Origin: Allobosea sp.
Lineage (GTDB): Bacteria; Pseudomonadota; Alphaproteobacteria; Rhizobiales; Beijerinckiaceae
NCBI GenBank assembly: GCA_024231975.1
Contig: JAAEQB010000111.1
Coordinates: 124,001 to 188,000, forward strand
Direction: 5' to 3'
DNA length: 64,000 bases
The notes beneath the pieces were generated by a model that saw only the letters and a list, made by a program, of their open reading frames with translations, was not told the DNA's origin and searched no databases. Position 1 is the stretch's first letter. Every line of letters starts with the position of its first letter. A program made the translations under genes and the position numbers. Below are positions 40,699-49,614 of this stretch, one piece after another.

Positions 40699-41919
40699 GC
40701 GGGGGTAAATCCGCCTGGGCGCGAAGCCTTCCTGCCGCAGTGCTTCCTCGATCGCGGCGGTGTGCGCTTCGTCGCGGGTCTCGATGGTGACGTCGAGCAT
40801 CACGCCCTTGGCCGGCACGTCGAGGAAGAGCCGGCCATGGCTGACTTCGAGGATGTTGGCGCCGAGCGTGCCGAACAGGCTCGCGACCTTGCCGAGCAGT
40901 CCCGGCCGGTCGCTGGCGGTGAGGCGGAAGGCGGCGATGCGCTGCTCGCGTTCGAGCTCGCGCACCATGATCGCTGCGAGCAGGCGCGCATCGATATTGC
41001 CGCCGGAGAGCACGAGCCCGACCTTGCGGCCGCGGTAGCGCTCCGGCTGCTTAAGCATCGCGGCAAGGCCGGCGGCGCCGGCGCCTTCGGCGAGCGTGTG
41101 CTGTAATGTCGCGCAGGCGTTGACGGCGCGCTCGATCAGGTCCTCGCCGACGAGGACGATGTCGGAGACCAGCGCCTTCACCACCGGCAGGGTCTGTGCG
41201 CCGACGGTCTTGACCGCGATGCCCTCAGCCAGCGTCGCTCCGCCGATCGGCAGGTCGGCGCCATCCACGGCATTGTGGAAGGAGGGGTACAGCGCCGCCT
41301 CGACGCCGGTCATCTCGATCGACGGCTTCAGCGCCTTGGCGGCGATGGCGTTGCCGGCCATCAGCCCACCGCCGCCGAGCGGGATCAGCAGGGTGTCGAG
41401 TTCGGGCAGCTCGTGCAGCATCTCCAGCGCGACGGTGCCCTGGCCAGCCATCACCGCGGCGTCGTCGTAAGGGTGGACGAAGACGAGGCTCTTTTCGGCA
41501 GCGATCTCGCGCGCCTTTTGCGTGGATTCGTAGAGCGTCTCGCCGAACAGTACGACCTCGGCGCCATGGGCGCGGGTGTTCTCGACCTTCACCAGCGGCG
41601 TCGTCTCCGGCATGACAATGGTCGCAGGGATGCCGAACCGCCTGGCGTGATAGGCGACCGCCTGGGCATGGTTGCCAGCCGACATGGCGATGACGCCGCG
41701 GCGCCTCTCGTCTTCGCTCAGGCTGAGCAGCTTGTTGACCGCGCCGCGCTCCTTGAAGGAGGCCGTCGCCTGCATGTTCTCGTGCTTGACGAAGACCTCT
41801 GCGCCGGTCAGCGCCGACAGGCGCGGCGCCGGCATCAGCGGCGTCTTCAGCACATGGCCTGCGATGGTCTGCGCAGCCGCCTCGATATCGGCGAAGCTGA
41901 TCGCGAAGCCGCTGCCCAT
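40675..41919 (-). CDS. ilvA: Threonine ammonia-lyase (threonine dehydratase)
   Basis: PLP enzyme that deaminates threonine to 2-oxobutanoate, the first step to isoleucine. The 414-residue protein has the PLP Lys in TASFKERGA (about residue 56), AMSAGNHAQAVAYHARR, the phosphate loop LGGGGLMAGNA, and one C-terminal ACT domain (about 330-405; LTASDRPGLLGKVASLFGTLGANI). The single ACT domain is the tdcB/short-IlvA type. Its 3' end is the site of the ParDE cassette: the final 25 bases recur at 39971. Confidence 0.95.
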   Translation of the reverse strand: MGSGFAISFADIEAAAQTIAGHVLKTPLMPAPRLSALTGAEVFVKHENMQATASFKERGAVNKLLSLSEDERRRGVIAMSAGNHAQAVAYHARRFGIPATIVMPETTPLVKVENTRAHGAEVVLFGETLYESTQKAREIAAEKSLVFVHPYDDAAVMAGQGTVALEMLHELPELDTLLIPLGGGGLMAGNAIAAKALKPSIEMTGVEAALYPSFHNAVDGADLPIGGATLAEGIAVKTVGAQTLPVVKALVSDIVLVGEDLIERAVNACATLQHTLAEGAGAAGLAAMLKQPERYRGRKVGLVLSGGNIDARLLAAIMVRELEREQRIAAFRLTASDRPGLLGKVASLFGTLGANILEVSHGRLFLDVPAKGVMLDVTIETRDEAHTAAIEEALRQEGFAPRRIYPRGLAGPAG

Positions 41920-41942
41920 CCGTCACCCCGTAGTATCGTTTT

Positions 41943-43274
41943 TCAGACCTGGCGCGGCGTCAGCGCGCCGTCGCCGAAGAAGCCGCCGGGGCGCAGGATC
42001 AGCGTCACGGCGAGCAAGCTATAGACCGCGATGTCGCGCTGTTCGAGCGGCATCGTCGCTGACCACAGCACCTCGAAGGCGGCGATGGCGAGGCCGCCCA
42101 GGCAGGCACCGGGCACCGAGCCGATGCCGCCGAGCACGGCCGCGACCAGCGCCTTGAGGCCGAGCGTGAAGCCGCCGGAAAAGCCCATGCCGCCATAGAT
42201 CACCGTGACGATGACGCCGGCCGCGCCACAGATGGCGCAGGCGATGATCAGCGCCCGATCGTGCACCGCGCCGGGATCGATCCCGAACAGCGAGGCGGTC
42301 TTGGCATCGTCGGAGACCGCGCGCCAGGCCCGGCCATAGGACGAGCGGGCGAGATAGAGGATGAGGCAGGTCGCGGCCGAGAAGCCGAGCCCCGCCATGG
42401 CGAGCGAGACCGGCGTCGCGGTGACGATGAACTGCTCGGCCCGCACCAGCGGCAGCGGCTCGTTGAACACCGGCGGCAGCCAGCGCAATTCGGCGCCCTG
42501 CGCGAGGCGTAGGTACTCGGATAACGCGATGGCGAGCCCGATCGTCGCGATCAGCACCTGCTGGCCATTGCTCTTGTCGAGATGGCGCAGCACGAAGCGG
42601 CCCATGGCGAAGCCGTGCAGTGCGCTGACGGCGATCGCGACGGCGAAGGCGATGAACAGGCCCGAGACTGGCGTCGAGACCGAAAGCGACAGGGTCAGCG
42701 CCACGCCGACCACCGCGGCGAGTGCTCCCAGCGCCGAGAACTCGCCGAAGGTCAAGAGGATGCGGCCGTTGAGCCCGTAGATCAGGGCATAGGCGCTGGC
42801 GAGCAGCGCGTAGATCGCGGCCGAGGGCAGGGCGGCCAGGCCCTGCTGCAGGCCATAGGCAAGGCCGGGTGGCACGGTGATGAGGTCGGCGCCGGGCGAC
42901 ATGCCGGGATCGACCGGCGGTTCGGCCTTGTATTCGAGATAGAAGCGCCGCAGCAGCAGGAAGCTGGCGTCGGTCATCGGCACGCCGTCTGAGGCGAGGC
43001 CCGCCAGCGCGCCGCGTTGCAGCGTGGTGCCTTCACCGGCGAAGATGCAGTCGATCGTGCGCCGCCGTGGCTGCTCGTCCGGCGCCTGCGCCCGGTAGAC
43101 GATGCGCAGGATGTCGGCGCGCGGGCCGCTGCCGGTGCCCTCGATGGTGATGACGGTATCGGTCGGGTTCAGTGCCGGGATCGCCAGCCGGCAGGCGCGA
43201 ATCTGATCGGTGTCGAAGCGCCCGCAGGAGGCGAGCGCGAGGCAGAGCAGAATCGACGTGAGCAGGGCGCGCAT
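41943..43274 (-). CDS. Branched-chain amino-acid ABC transporter permease (LivH-like) with lipoprotein-like N-terminal domain
   Basis: The 443-residue protein starts with a signal that ends in a lipobox (LALASCGRF, Cys-17), followed by about 120 extracytoplasmic residues with a conserved VITIEGTGSGPRADILRIVY stretch. From about residue 150 it is a LivH-type permease: YGLNGRILLTFGEFSALGAL, DKSNGQQVLIATIGLAI, LVAAVLGGIGSVPGACLGGL. LivH normally begins with its first membrane helix. No LivM, LivG, LivF or binding-protein gene is visible nearby. The ATG at 43274 sits exactly at the signal start; the frame up to 43391 was rejected. Fusion is visible in one unbroken frame, so a sequencing artefact is not needed. 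Confidence 0.88.
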   Translation of the reverse strand: MRALLTSILLCLALASCGRFDTDQIRACRLAIPALNPTDTVITIEGTGSGPRADILRIVYRAQAPDEQPRRRTIDCIFAGEGTTLQRGALAGLASDGVPMTDASFLLLRRFYLEYKAEPPVDPGMSPGADLITVPPGLAYGLQQGLAALPSAAIYALLASAYALIYGLNGRILLTFGEFSALGALAAVVGVALTLSLSVSTPVSGLFIAFAVAIAVSALHGFAMGRFVLRHLDKSNGQQVLIATIGLAIALSEYLRLAQGAELRWLPPVFNEPLPLVRAEQFIVTATPVSLAMAGLGFSAATCLILYLARSSYGRAWRAVSDDAKTASLFGIDPGAVHDRALIIACAICGAAGVIVTVIYGGMGFSGGFTLGLKALVAAVLGGIGSVPGACLGGLAIAAFEVLWSATMPLEQRDIAVYSLLAVTLILRPGGFFGDGALTPRQV

Positions 43275-43409
43275 CGCGGCGCACGCTAGCGCGAGAACCG
43301 AGGCGTTGGAACTCGTTGCGATGCTGCCTGCATGCGCAATCACGGGGCTTGATAAATCGGGAAGGCCGCGCACATCCGATCGGGCCGGCAACGCGACAGG
43401 ACGATGGTC

Positions 43410-44147
43410 ATGCAGCAGGACGAGATCTGGGGCACTGAGGCGGCCAGGACCTATGACACGCCGGGGACCGGGATGTTCTCGCCGGAGGTGCTGGAGCCGG
43501 CGGTCGAACGACTGGCGCAGCTGGCGGAGGGTGGCAGGGCGCTCGAATTCGCGATCGGGACTGGCCGCGTCGCCGTGCCGCTCAGCCAGCGGAACGTGCC
43601 GGTGGCGGGCATCGAGTTCTCAGCCGCGATGATCGCCGAGCTGCGGACCAAGGTCGATGAAGCGACGATCCCCGTCGTTCTCGGCGACATGGCCACCGCG
43701 ACCGTTCCCGGCAGCTATTCGCTCGTCTACCTCGTCTACAACACAATCTCGAACCTGCTGACGCAAGCGCAGCAGGTCGCCTGCTTCCGCAATGCGGCGC
43801 GCCATCTCTCGCCGGGAGGCCGTTTCGTGATCGAGCTCTGGGTGCCGGAATTGCGCAAGCTGCCGCCCGGGCAGCAGGCGGTCGTCTGGCAATCGGAGGC
43901 AGGCTATATCGCCCTCGATACCTATGACGTGCTGAACCAACGGCTGGTTTCGCACCATGTCCGGTTCGGGGAGGGCAAGCGGGCCGAGCTGTTTCGCTCG
44001 CCCCACCGCTACATCTGGCCGGCGGAGCTCGACCTGATGGCGCAGCTGGCCGGCTTCGAGCTCGAAAGCCGGCATGCGGACTGGAGCGGGGCGCCCTTCA
44101 CGGCGGAGTCGCGCTCGCACGTCTCCGTCTATCGCCTGCCGGGCTAG
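43410..44147 (+). CDS. Class I SAM-dependent methyltransferase
   Basis: The 245-residue protein has motif I ALEFAIGTGRVAVPL, the acidic strand-2 end VAGIEFS, motif YSLVYLVYNTISNLL and HLSPGGRFVIELWVP. This is the small-molecule methyltransferase subtype. The target is unknown. The ATG at 43410 has AGGA 8 bases upstream; an ATG at 43404 is too close. It is convergent with hemB, separated by one base. Confidence 0.9.
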   Translation: MQQDEIWGTEAARTYDTPGTGMFSPEVLEPAVERLAQLAEGGRALEFAIGTGRVAVPLSQRNVPVAGIEFSAAMIAELRTKVDEATIPVVLGDMATATVPGSYSLVYLVYNTISNLLTQAQQVACFRNAARHLSPGGRFVIELWVPELRKLPPGQQAVVWQSEAGYIALDTYDVLNQRLVSHHVRFGEGKRAELFRSPHRYIWPAELDLMAQLAGFELESRHADWSGAPFTAESRSHVSVYRLPG

Positions 44148-44148
44148 C

Positions 44149-45195
44149 TCAGCCGCGTTCCTTCAACATCCTGGCGACTTTCGGCGCGAAATAGGTCAGC
44201 ACGCCATCGGCGCCGGCGCGCTTGAAGGAGAGCAGGCTCTCCAGCATCGCCTTGTCGCCGTCGAGCCAGCCATTGTTGGCGGCCGCCATGATCATCGCGT
44301 ACTCGCCGGAGACCTGGTAGGCGAAGGTCGGCACCGAGAAGGTGTCCTTCACTCGCGCGATCACGTCGAGATAGGGCAGGCCGGGCTTGACCATCACCAT
44401 GTCGGCGCCCTCTTCGAGATCGAGCGCCACCTCGGCGATCGCCTCGTCGGTATTGGCCGGGTCCATCTGATAGGTGCGCTTGTCGCCGATCAGCGTGGCG
44501 TTGGTGCCGATCGCGTCGCGGAACGGGCCGTAATAGGCCGAGGCATACTTGGCCGAATAGGCCATGATCTGCACGTCCTCATGGCCGCTGGCGTCGAGCG
44601 CGCCGCGGATCGCGCCGACGCGCCCGTCCATCATGTCGGAGGGGGCGATCACGTCGGCACCGGCGTCGGCGAGAGCCAGCGCCTGCCGGACGAGGATGCC
44701 GACGCTGGCATCGTTCAGGATGCGCTCGCCATCCATCACGCCGTCATGGCCATGCGAGGTGTAGGGGTCGAGCGCCGCGTCGCAGATGATGCCGATCTCC
44801 GGCACCGCCGCCTTGATCGCGCGGACCGCCCGGCACATCAGGTTGCGGCTGTTGAGCGCTTCCGAGCCGGTCTCGTCGCGCAAGCTCCTGTCGACATAGG
44901 GGAAGGGCGCGATCGCCGGGACGCCGAGCTTCGCGGCGGCCTCGGCCTGGCGCACCGCCTCGTCGATGTTGAGCCGGTCGACACCCGGCATCCAGGCGAC
45001 GGGAGAGACGGCTTCCGCGGAATCGATCAGGAAGATCGGCCAGATCAGGTCGTCCGTACTGAGGCGGTTCTCACGCACCAGCCGGCGCGACCATTCGGCC
45101 TTGCGGTTGCGGCGCATGCGCCGGGTCAGGCCGAGCGAATCCGCAGCGGTGGTTGCGGCCTGCGGCGTGGAGAGGGGCTGTACCCGGGAAGTCAT
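44149..45195 (-). CDS. hemB: Delta-aminolevulinic acid dehydratase (porphobilinogen synthase)
   Basis: Joins two 5-aminolevulinate molecules to porphobilinogen in haem synthesis. The 348-residue enzyme has both Schiff-base Lys motifs: IMAYSAKYASAYYGP and DMVMVKPGLPYLD. The metal region reads CDAALDPYTSHGHDG, with Asp where zinc enzymes have Cys, so it belongs to the Mg-dependent type known from Pseudomonas and Bradyrhizobium. GGAGG stands 5 bases before the ATG at 45195; the longer frame to 45246 was rejected. Confidence 0.97.
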   Translation of the reverse strand: MTSRVQPLSTPQAATTAADSLGLTRRMRRNRKAEWSRRLVRENRLSTDDLIWPIFLIDSAEAVSPVAWMPGVDRLNIDEAVRQAEAAAKLGVPAIAPFPYVDRSLRDETGSEALNSRNLMCRAVRAIKAAVPEIGIICDAALDPYTSHGHDGVMDGERILNDASVGILVRQALALADAGADVIAPSDMMDGRVGAIRGALDASGHEDVQIMAYSAKYASAYYGPFRDAIGTNATLIGDKRTYQMDPANTDEAIAEVALDLEEGADMVMVKPGLPYLDVIARVKDTFSVPTFAYQVSGEYAMIMAAANNGWLDGDKAMLESLLSFKRAGADGVLTYFAPKVARMLKERG

Positions 45196-45351
45196 CGACG
45201 CCTCCGCCGTGAATGCGATAATGGATTGTCGGCGATCCCTTAGCACATGAGCTCTCCCTCAAAACAGGAGCGATGGTCGCAGCCGCGAGAGCGGGCCAGA
45301 GCAGCGCAAGCCTGCCCGGAACGGGTGATCCTGCGGTCACGGAGGGGAGCG

Positions 45352-45702
45352 ATGCGGCCGGAACTCTTTGCTGTCGCCATGCTGGTGGGAGCACTCGCCG
45401 TTTCAGCCGCGCGAGCCGAGGTGACGCGCCGCGATGCGATCGAAGCGCAGACCGCGACCGCGCTCGCCTCCGCCGACTATGCCGAGCGGCATTGCCCGTC
45501 CCTGCGCGTCGGTCAGGACAAGCTCGACAGGAATCTGCGCGAGATCAAAGGCACGCTCGCCGGCCTGCGCGCCACCGAGAGCTATGCCGAGCAGGTCGCG
45601 GCGCTGGCCTCGATCGAGCAGAGCCATGGCCGAGCGATGGTCTGCGTCGTCCTGCCCAAGGCTCATGGCGGCTATGGCCGCGGCATCGTCACCGTGCGCT
45701 AA
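45352..45702 (+). CDS. Small periplasmic protein of unknown function
   Basis: A signal peptide (ELFAVAMLVGALAVSAARA, cleavage before EVTRRD) leads a mature part of about 94 residues that is mostly helical, with two Cys (RHCPSLRV and AMVCVVLP) that may form a disulfide. I do not recognise the family. GGAGGGGAGCG before the ATG at 45352 is a strong ribosome site and rules out the longer frame from 45247. It is divergent from hemB. Confidence 0.8.
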   Translation: MRPELFAVAMLVGALAVSAARAEVTRRDAIEAQTATALASADYAERHCPSLRVGQDKLDRNLREIKGTLAGLRATESYAEQVAALASIEQSHGRAMVCVVLPKAHGGYGRGIVTVR

Positions 45703-45789
45703 AGTCCGGACGGGACCGGGCCGGCGCTCGCGTTGACAAGCCGGGGTCCGCCTTCCAGAACCGCCTGACGGACCGGGGTCGAGGCGGAC

Positions 45790-46845
45790 ATGGCGCAGGA
45801 TCAGGACATCATCTGTGAAATCCGCGGCAGTGCCGGCTTCGTCCTGCTCAACCGCCCGAAGGCGCTGAACGCGCTCAATCTTCCCATGGTGCGCGAGCTG
45901 ACCAAGGCGCTCGACGCCTGGGAACACGATCCAGCCGTGACGCGCATCGTCGTCACCGGAGCCGGCGAGAAGGCCTTCTGCGCCGGCGGCGATATCCGCA
46001 GCCTGCACGATCTCGGCAAGGCCGGGCAGTACGACGAGATGCTGACCTTCTGGCGCGAGGAATACATCCTCAACGCCCGCATCCAGAGCTATCCCAAGCC
46101 TTATGTCGCACTCGTCGACGGCATCGTGATGGGCGGCGGCGTCGGCCTCTCCCTGCATGGCAACCACCGCGTCGCCGGCGAGCGCTGGCTCTTTGCCATG
46201 CCCGAGGTCGGCATCGGCTTCTTCCCAGATGTCGGCGCGACCTATGCCTTGCCGCGCCTGCCGGACCATGCCGGCATCTATCTCGCCTTGACCGGCGATC
46301 GTGTCGGCCAGGCCGATGCGCTGGCGCTCGGGCTGGCGACGCATGCGGTTCCCTCCGCGCGCATGGCGGGGCTTGCCGAGGCGCTGACCGGCTCAGAGCC
46401 CGTCGACGCCACGATCGCCCGTTTTGCCGCCGATCCAGGGCCGGGCAAGCTCGCGCCGGAGCGTGCGACCATCGCGCATTGCTTCGGCGCGGCGACGCTG
46501 TCGGACGTGCTCGGCCGGCTCGACGCCAAGGCGGCTGCGGGCGACACCTTCGCCGCCAAGACGCTCGCCACCATCCGGGCGAAGTCGCCGACCAGCATCG
46601 CCATCGCCTTCGAGCAGATGCGCCGCGGTGCTTCGCTCGGTTTCGCGGAGGCAATGCAGCTCGAGTTCCGCATCGTCTCGCGCATTCCGCACGGCCACGA
46701 TTTCTACGAGGGGGTGCGCGCCGTGGTGATCGACAAGGACCAGGCGCCGTCCTGGCAGCCACGGACGCTGGAGGAGCTCGATCCGGCGGCGGTGGCAGCC
46801 TACTTCGCCCCGCTCAGCGCGGCCGAGCTGGCGCTGGGCAGCTGA
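45790..46845 (+). CDS. 3-hydroxyisobutyryl-CoA hydrolase / enoyl-CoA hydratase family
   Basis: The 351-residue protein has the crotonase fold: LLNRPKALNALNLPMV, GAGEKAFCAGGDIR (oxyanion loop), GIVMGGGVGLSLHG and FAMPEVGIGFFPDVGATY. The C-terminal RIVSRIPHGHDFYEGVRAVV and DKDQAPSWQP are specific for 3-hydroxyisobutyryl-CoA hydrolase of valine breakdown. It precedes a DUF6163 gene by one base; the two are probably coupled. Confidence 0.93.
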   Translation: MAQDQDIICEIRGSAGFVLLNRPKALNALNLPMVRELTKALDAWEHDPAVTRIVVTGAGEKAFCAGGDIRSLHDLGKAGQYDEMLTFWREEYILNARIQSYPKPYVALVDGIVMGGGVGLSLHGNHRVAGERWLFAMPEVGIGFFPDVGATYALPRLPDHAGIYLALTGDRVGQADALALGLATHAVPSARMAGLAEALTGSEPVDATIARFAADPGPGKLAPERATIAHCFGAATLSDVLGRLDAKAAAGDTFAAKTLATIRAKSPTSIAIAFEQMRRGASLGFAEAMQLEFRIVSRIPHGHDFYEGVRAVVIDKDQAPSWQPRTLEELDPAAVAAYFAPLSAAELALGS

Positions 46846-46846
46846 G

Positions 46847-47287
46847 ATGACGGTGCGCGACGGCGAAGTTCTGCGCGGCCCGGGCCAGCCGGGCGAGGCG
46901 AAGCGCCGGGTCCGCTGGCGCCTGCTGCTGGTCTGGCTGCTGCGCCTGCTCTCGGTGGTCTGGATCGGCAAGGGCCTGATGCACTGGATGACCATCCTCG
47001 GCCTCGGCCTGGTCTTCGAGCCCGGCCCCGCCTTCGAGACGCGCCCGCTGACCTTCCAGGCGATCACCGTCTATTTCGCGGTCTTCGATCTCGTCGCCGG
47101 CGTCGGCCTCTGGCTGACCGCGACCTGGGGCGGCGTGCTCTGGCTGCTCGCCGCCGTCAGCCAGTTGCTGCTCGGCTTCTTCTTCCCGCGCTGGCTGACG
47201 GTTTCGCCTGCCTTGATCGGCACCTATGTCGCGCTGATGCTGGCCTATTTCCTCGCCACCTGGGCGGCGGAAAACCAGGACGGCTGA
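46847..47287 (+). CDS. DUF6163-family membrane protein
   Basis: The 146-residue protein has four probable membrane helices (about 23-45, 68-90, 93-112, 118-138) and a basic N-terminus. It matches the DUF6163 family found in Hyphomicrobiales beside ldtR. The function is unknown. The ATG starts one base after the hydrolase stop. Confidence 0.88.
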   Translation: MTVRDGEVLRGPGQPGEAKRRVRWRLLLVWLLRLLSVVWIGKGLMHWMTILGLGLVFEPGPAFETRPLTFQAITVYFAVFDLVAGVGLWLTATWGGVLWLLAAVSQLLLGFFFPRWLTVSPALIGTYVALMLAYFLATWAAENQDG

Positions 47288-47362
47288 GGCCTCCGGCCTG
47301 TCTCGAATGCAGCGGGCGATGGTAAGAATCGCTTTAGCTTAAGAGACTTGCGGTTCATTTTG

Positions 47363-47384
47363 GATTCACCCAAATGGGTAAATC
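47363..47384. promoter_or_regulatory. Near-perfect palindrome upstream of ldtR
   Basis: GATT-C-ACCCA / AA / TGGGT-A-AATC reads almost the same on both strands over 22 bases. It ends 111 bases before the ldtR ATG, in AT-richer DNA. An LdtR autoregulatory operator is the simplest reading. Confidence 0.55.
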
Positions 47385-47495
47385 CCTGATTCATCCTGAT
47401 ATTTAAACTCGTTTTCATCCGCCCCGCCTATGGTGTCTCTCAGAAGCGGACCGGGAGACAAATCCTGGCCGGTAATCAACAGGCGGGATATTACC

Positions 47496-48008
47496 ATGAA
47501 GAGCAATGTAAAGACTGTGGAGCCGGTTGCGTCCGAAGGTGTTGAGCTCAAGGTGAAGCCGCTTTATCTTGAGTCTCTCACCTTGGTCGAGCGGCTGCAT
47601 CGCCGGCTGCTCGACGTGATCAAGGACGAGTTCGAGCGCCGCAACCGCGACGACGTCAACAGCGTGCAGGCGCTGCTCCTCTACAATATCGGCGACGCCG
47701 AGCTCTCGGCCAGCGAGCTGCGCACCCGCGGCTACTATCTCGGCTCGAACGTCTCCTACAACGTCAAGAAGCTGGTCGAGCTCGGCTTCCTGCACCATGC
47801 CCGTTCGCGGATCGACCGCCGCTCGGTGCGCATCAGCCTGACCGACAAGGGCCGCGAGGTGCACAACATCGTCAAGGGCGTCTACGACAAGCATGTCCGT
47901 ACGGTCGAGCAGATCGGCGGCATCGCGGCCGACGATTTCGAGCGGATGAACAACGCCCTGCTGCGCCTCGAGCGCTTCTGGACCGACCAGATCCGCTACA
48001 AGCTCTGA
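47496..48008 (+). CDS. ldtR: LdtR, MarR-type regulator of L,D-transpeptidase
   Basis: A 170-residue winged-helix regulator highly similar in design to LdtR of Liberibacter and Sinorhizobium: LYLESLTLVERLHRRLLDVI, VNSVQALLLYNIGDAELSASEL, GYYLGSNVSYNVKKLVELGF and the wing SRIDRRSVRISLTDKG. In those species it activates the transpeptidase gene ldtP and is blocked by phloretin. Here an L,D-transpeptidase gene follows after 288 bases on the same strand, which supports the name. The ATG at 47496 was chosen because the conserved part begins directly after it. Confidence 0.93.
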   Translation: MKSNVKTVEPVASEGVELKVKPLYLESLTLVERLHRRLLDVIKDEFERRNRDDVNSVQALLLYNIGDAELSASELRTRGYYLGSNVSYNVKKLVELGFLHHARSRIDRRSVRISLTDKGREVHNIVKGVYDKHVRTVEQIGGIAADDFERMNNALLRLERFWTDQIRYKL

Positions 48009-48056
48009 GGGGCGGGGCTCCTGGCCCTGTCTCGAACGGATACCCCGCAGCGCACT

Positions 48057-48090
48057 CCGGCCACTCGGCCGGGGCGCGTGCGCCTGTTTC
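48057..48090 (+). terminator. Possible terminator after ldtR
   Basis: CCGGCC-ACTC-GGCCGG forms a 6-bp stem followed by a T-containing stretch. It is weaker than the other terminators in the window. Confidence 0.4.
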
Positions 48091-48296
48091 TTTCCGGCAA
48101 CAGCGATTTACCTTCGGCCACGGCGATCAAACCCGCGTGAGCGTGGCGCATCCCCGCCCTAAAAATGCCGCGCTCATCATGAGCTGTTAACTGTGGTAAG
48201 GGATCGTCCCCAGCGACCGACCGTGGCTCATGCCCGGCCGAAGGGGCGGGTCGCGTCCCGCTCCGATGATACTGAGAAGTCCAAGGGGTACGATCG

Positions 48297-49538
48297 ATGC
48301 CGAATATCCGCCTGACCCGCCGCGAGACGGTTCTGGCCATGCTCTCGACTGCTGCCGCCGGCGTCAGCCTGCCGGCTTTTGCCCAGCAGGCCGAGTGGCG
48401 CCAGAGCTATGATGCCGGCGCGCGCAATGCCGTCCAGCGTTCCTCGACGCCGATGCTCTCGCCGGCCGCTTTGGCCGCGACCGAGCAGGCCGTCGAAGCT
48501 TATCGGGGGCTCGCTGCGCGCGGCGGCTGGCCGACACTGCAGGTCAGCGAGCGGCTTTCCGTCGGCTCGCGCGGTCCGAGCGTGGTGGCGCTGCGCCAGC
48601 GGCTGATCATCACCGGCGATCTCGACGCCTCCGCTGGCGACAGCAACATCTACGATTCCTATGTCGAGGGCGGCGTGCGCCGCTTCCAGTCGCGCATGGG
48701 CCTGTCGACCACCGGCAGCATCAACCGCGCGACGCTGGCTGCGCTCAACGTGCCGGTCGACCGGCGCATCCGCCAGCTCGAGACCAATATCGTGCGCCTA
48801 CGCACCTGGTCGGGCAATCTCGGCAACCGCTATGTCGTGGCGAACATCCCGGCCGCTGCGGTCGAGACGGTCGAGAACGGCCATGTCGCGACCCGTCACG
48901 CGGCCGGCGTCGGCAAGATCGACCGTCAGTCGCCGCTGCTGCAGACCAAGATTCCCGAGGTCAACTTCAACCCGACCTGGACGGTTCCGGCTTCGATCAT
49001 CCGCAAGGATCTGATCCCGAAGATGCAGAAGGAGCCGAGCTACCTGACCGAGAACAAGATCCGCATCATCGGTCCCAATGGCGAGATTCCGCCCGATCGC
49101 GTCAACTGGCGCTCGGACGAGGCGACCCGCTACACCTTCCGCCAGGATCCGGGCGGCGAGTTCAACTCGCTCGGCTTCGTGCGCATCAACATCCCGAGCC
49201 CGCACGGCGTCTACATGCACGACACGCCGTCGAAGGGCATCTTCGGCGACGACTATCGCTTCGTCTCCTCGGGCTGCATCCGCGTCCAGAACGTGCGCGA
49301 CTACATCGCCTTCCTGCTCAAGGAGACGCCCGGCTGGGATCGCGCCAAGATCGACGAGACCATCGCCTCGGGCGAGCGCGTCAACGCCCGCATCGCCAAT
49401 CCGGTGCCGTGCTACTGGGTCTACGTCACCGCCTGGGCTACGCCCGATGGCGGCGTGCAGTTCCGCGACGACATCTACAACAAGGACGGCCTCGGCCCGG
49501 CGGCGGTCGCCGCCCTGCAGGGCGACCAGGACATCTGA
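48297..49538 (+). CDS. L,D-transpeptidase (YkuD/ErfK type) with peptidoglycan-binding domain
   Basis: The 413-residue exported enzyme forms 3-3 crosslinks in peptidoglycan or anchors outer-membrane proteins to it. The signal contains LTRRETVLAML, close to a Tat motif, and ends near FAQQ. A PG_binding_1 domain (VGSRGPSVVALRQRLI ... GGVRRFQSRMGL, about residues 88-145) precedes the YkuD domain with the catalytic pair in YMHDTPSKG ... VSSGCIRVQN. It is the probable target of LdtR (ldtP-like) encoded upstream. Confidence 0.95.
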   Translation: MPNIRLTRRETVLAMLSTAAAGVSLPAFAQQAEWRQSYDAGARNAVQRSSTPMLSPAALAATEQAVEAYRGLAARGGWPTLQVSERLSVGSRGPSVVALRQRLIITGDLDASAGDSNIYDSYVEGGVRRFQSRMGLSTTGSINRATLAALNVPVDRRIRQLETNIVRLRTWSGNLGNRYVVANIPAAAVETVENGHVATRHAAGVGKIDRQSPLLQTKIPEVNFNPTWTVPASIIRKDLIPKMQKEPSYLTENKIRIIGPNGEIPPDRVNWRSDEATRYTFRQDPGGEFNSLGFVRINIPSPHGVYMHDTPSKGIFGDDYRFVSSGCIRVQNVRDYIAFLLKETPGWDRAKIDETIASGERVNARIANPVPCYWVYVTAWATPDGGVQFRDDIYNKDGLGPAAVAALQGDQDI

Positions 49539-49570
49539 GCCCGGCCTCGGCCAAGGTCTGCGTCATTGTG

Positions 49571-49599
49571 AGCTCCCGGCGAAGGCCGGGAGCTTTTTT
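49571..49599 (+). terminator. Rho-independent terminator of the L,D-transpeptidase gene
   Basis: AGCTCCCGGC and GCCGGGAGCT enclose GAAG and are followed by TTTTT. It starts 33 bases after the stop codon. Confidence 0.93.
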
Positions 49600-49614
49600 G
49601 CTTTGTGCGGCAGG

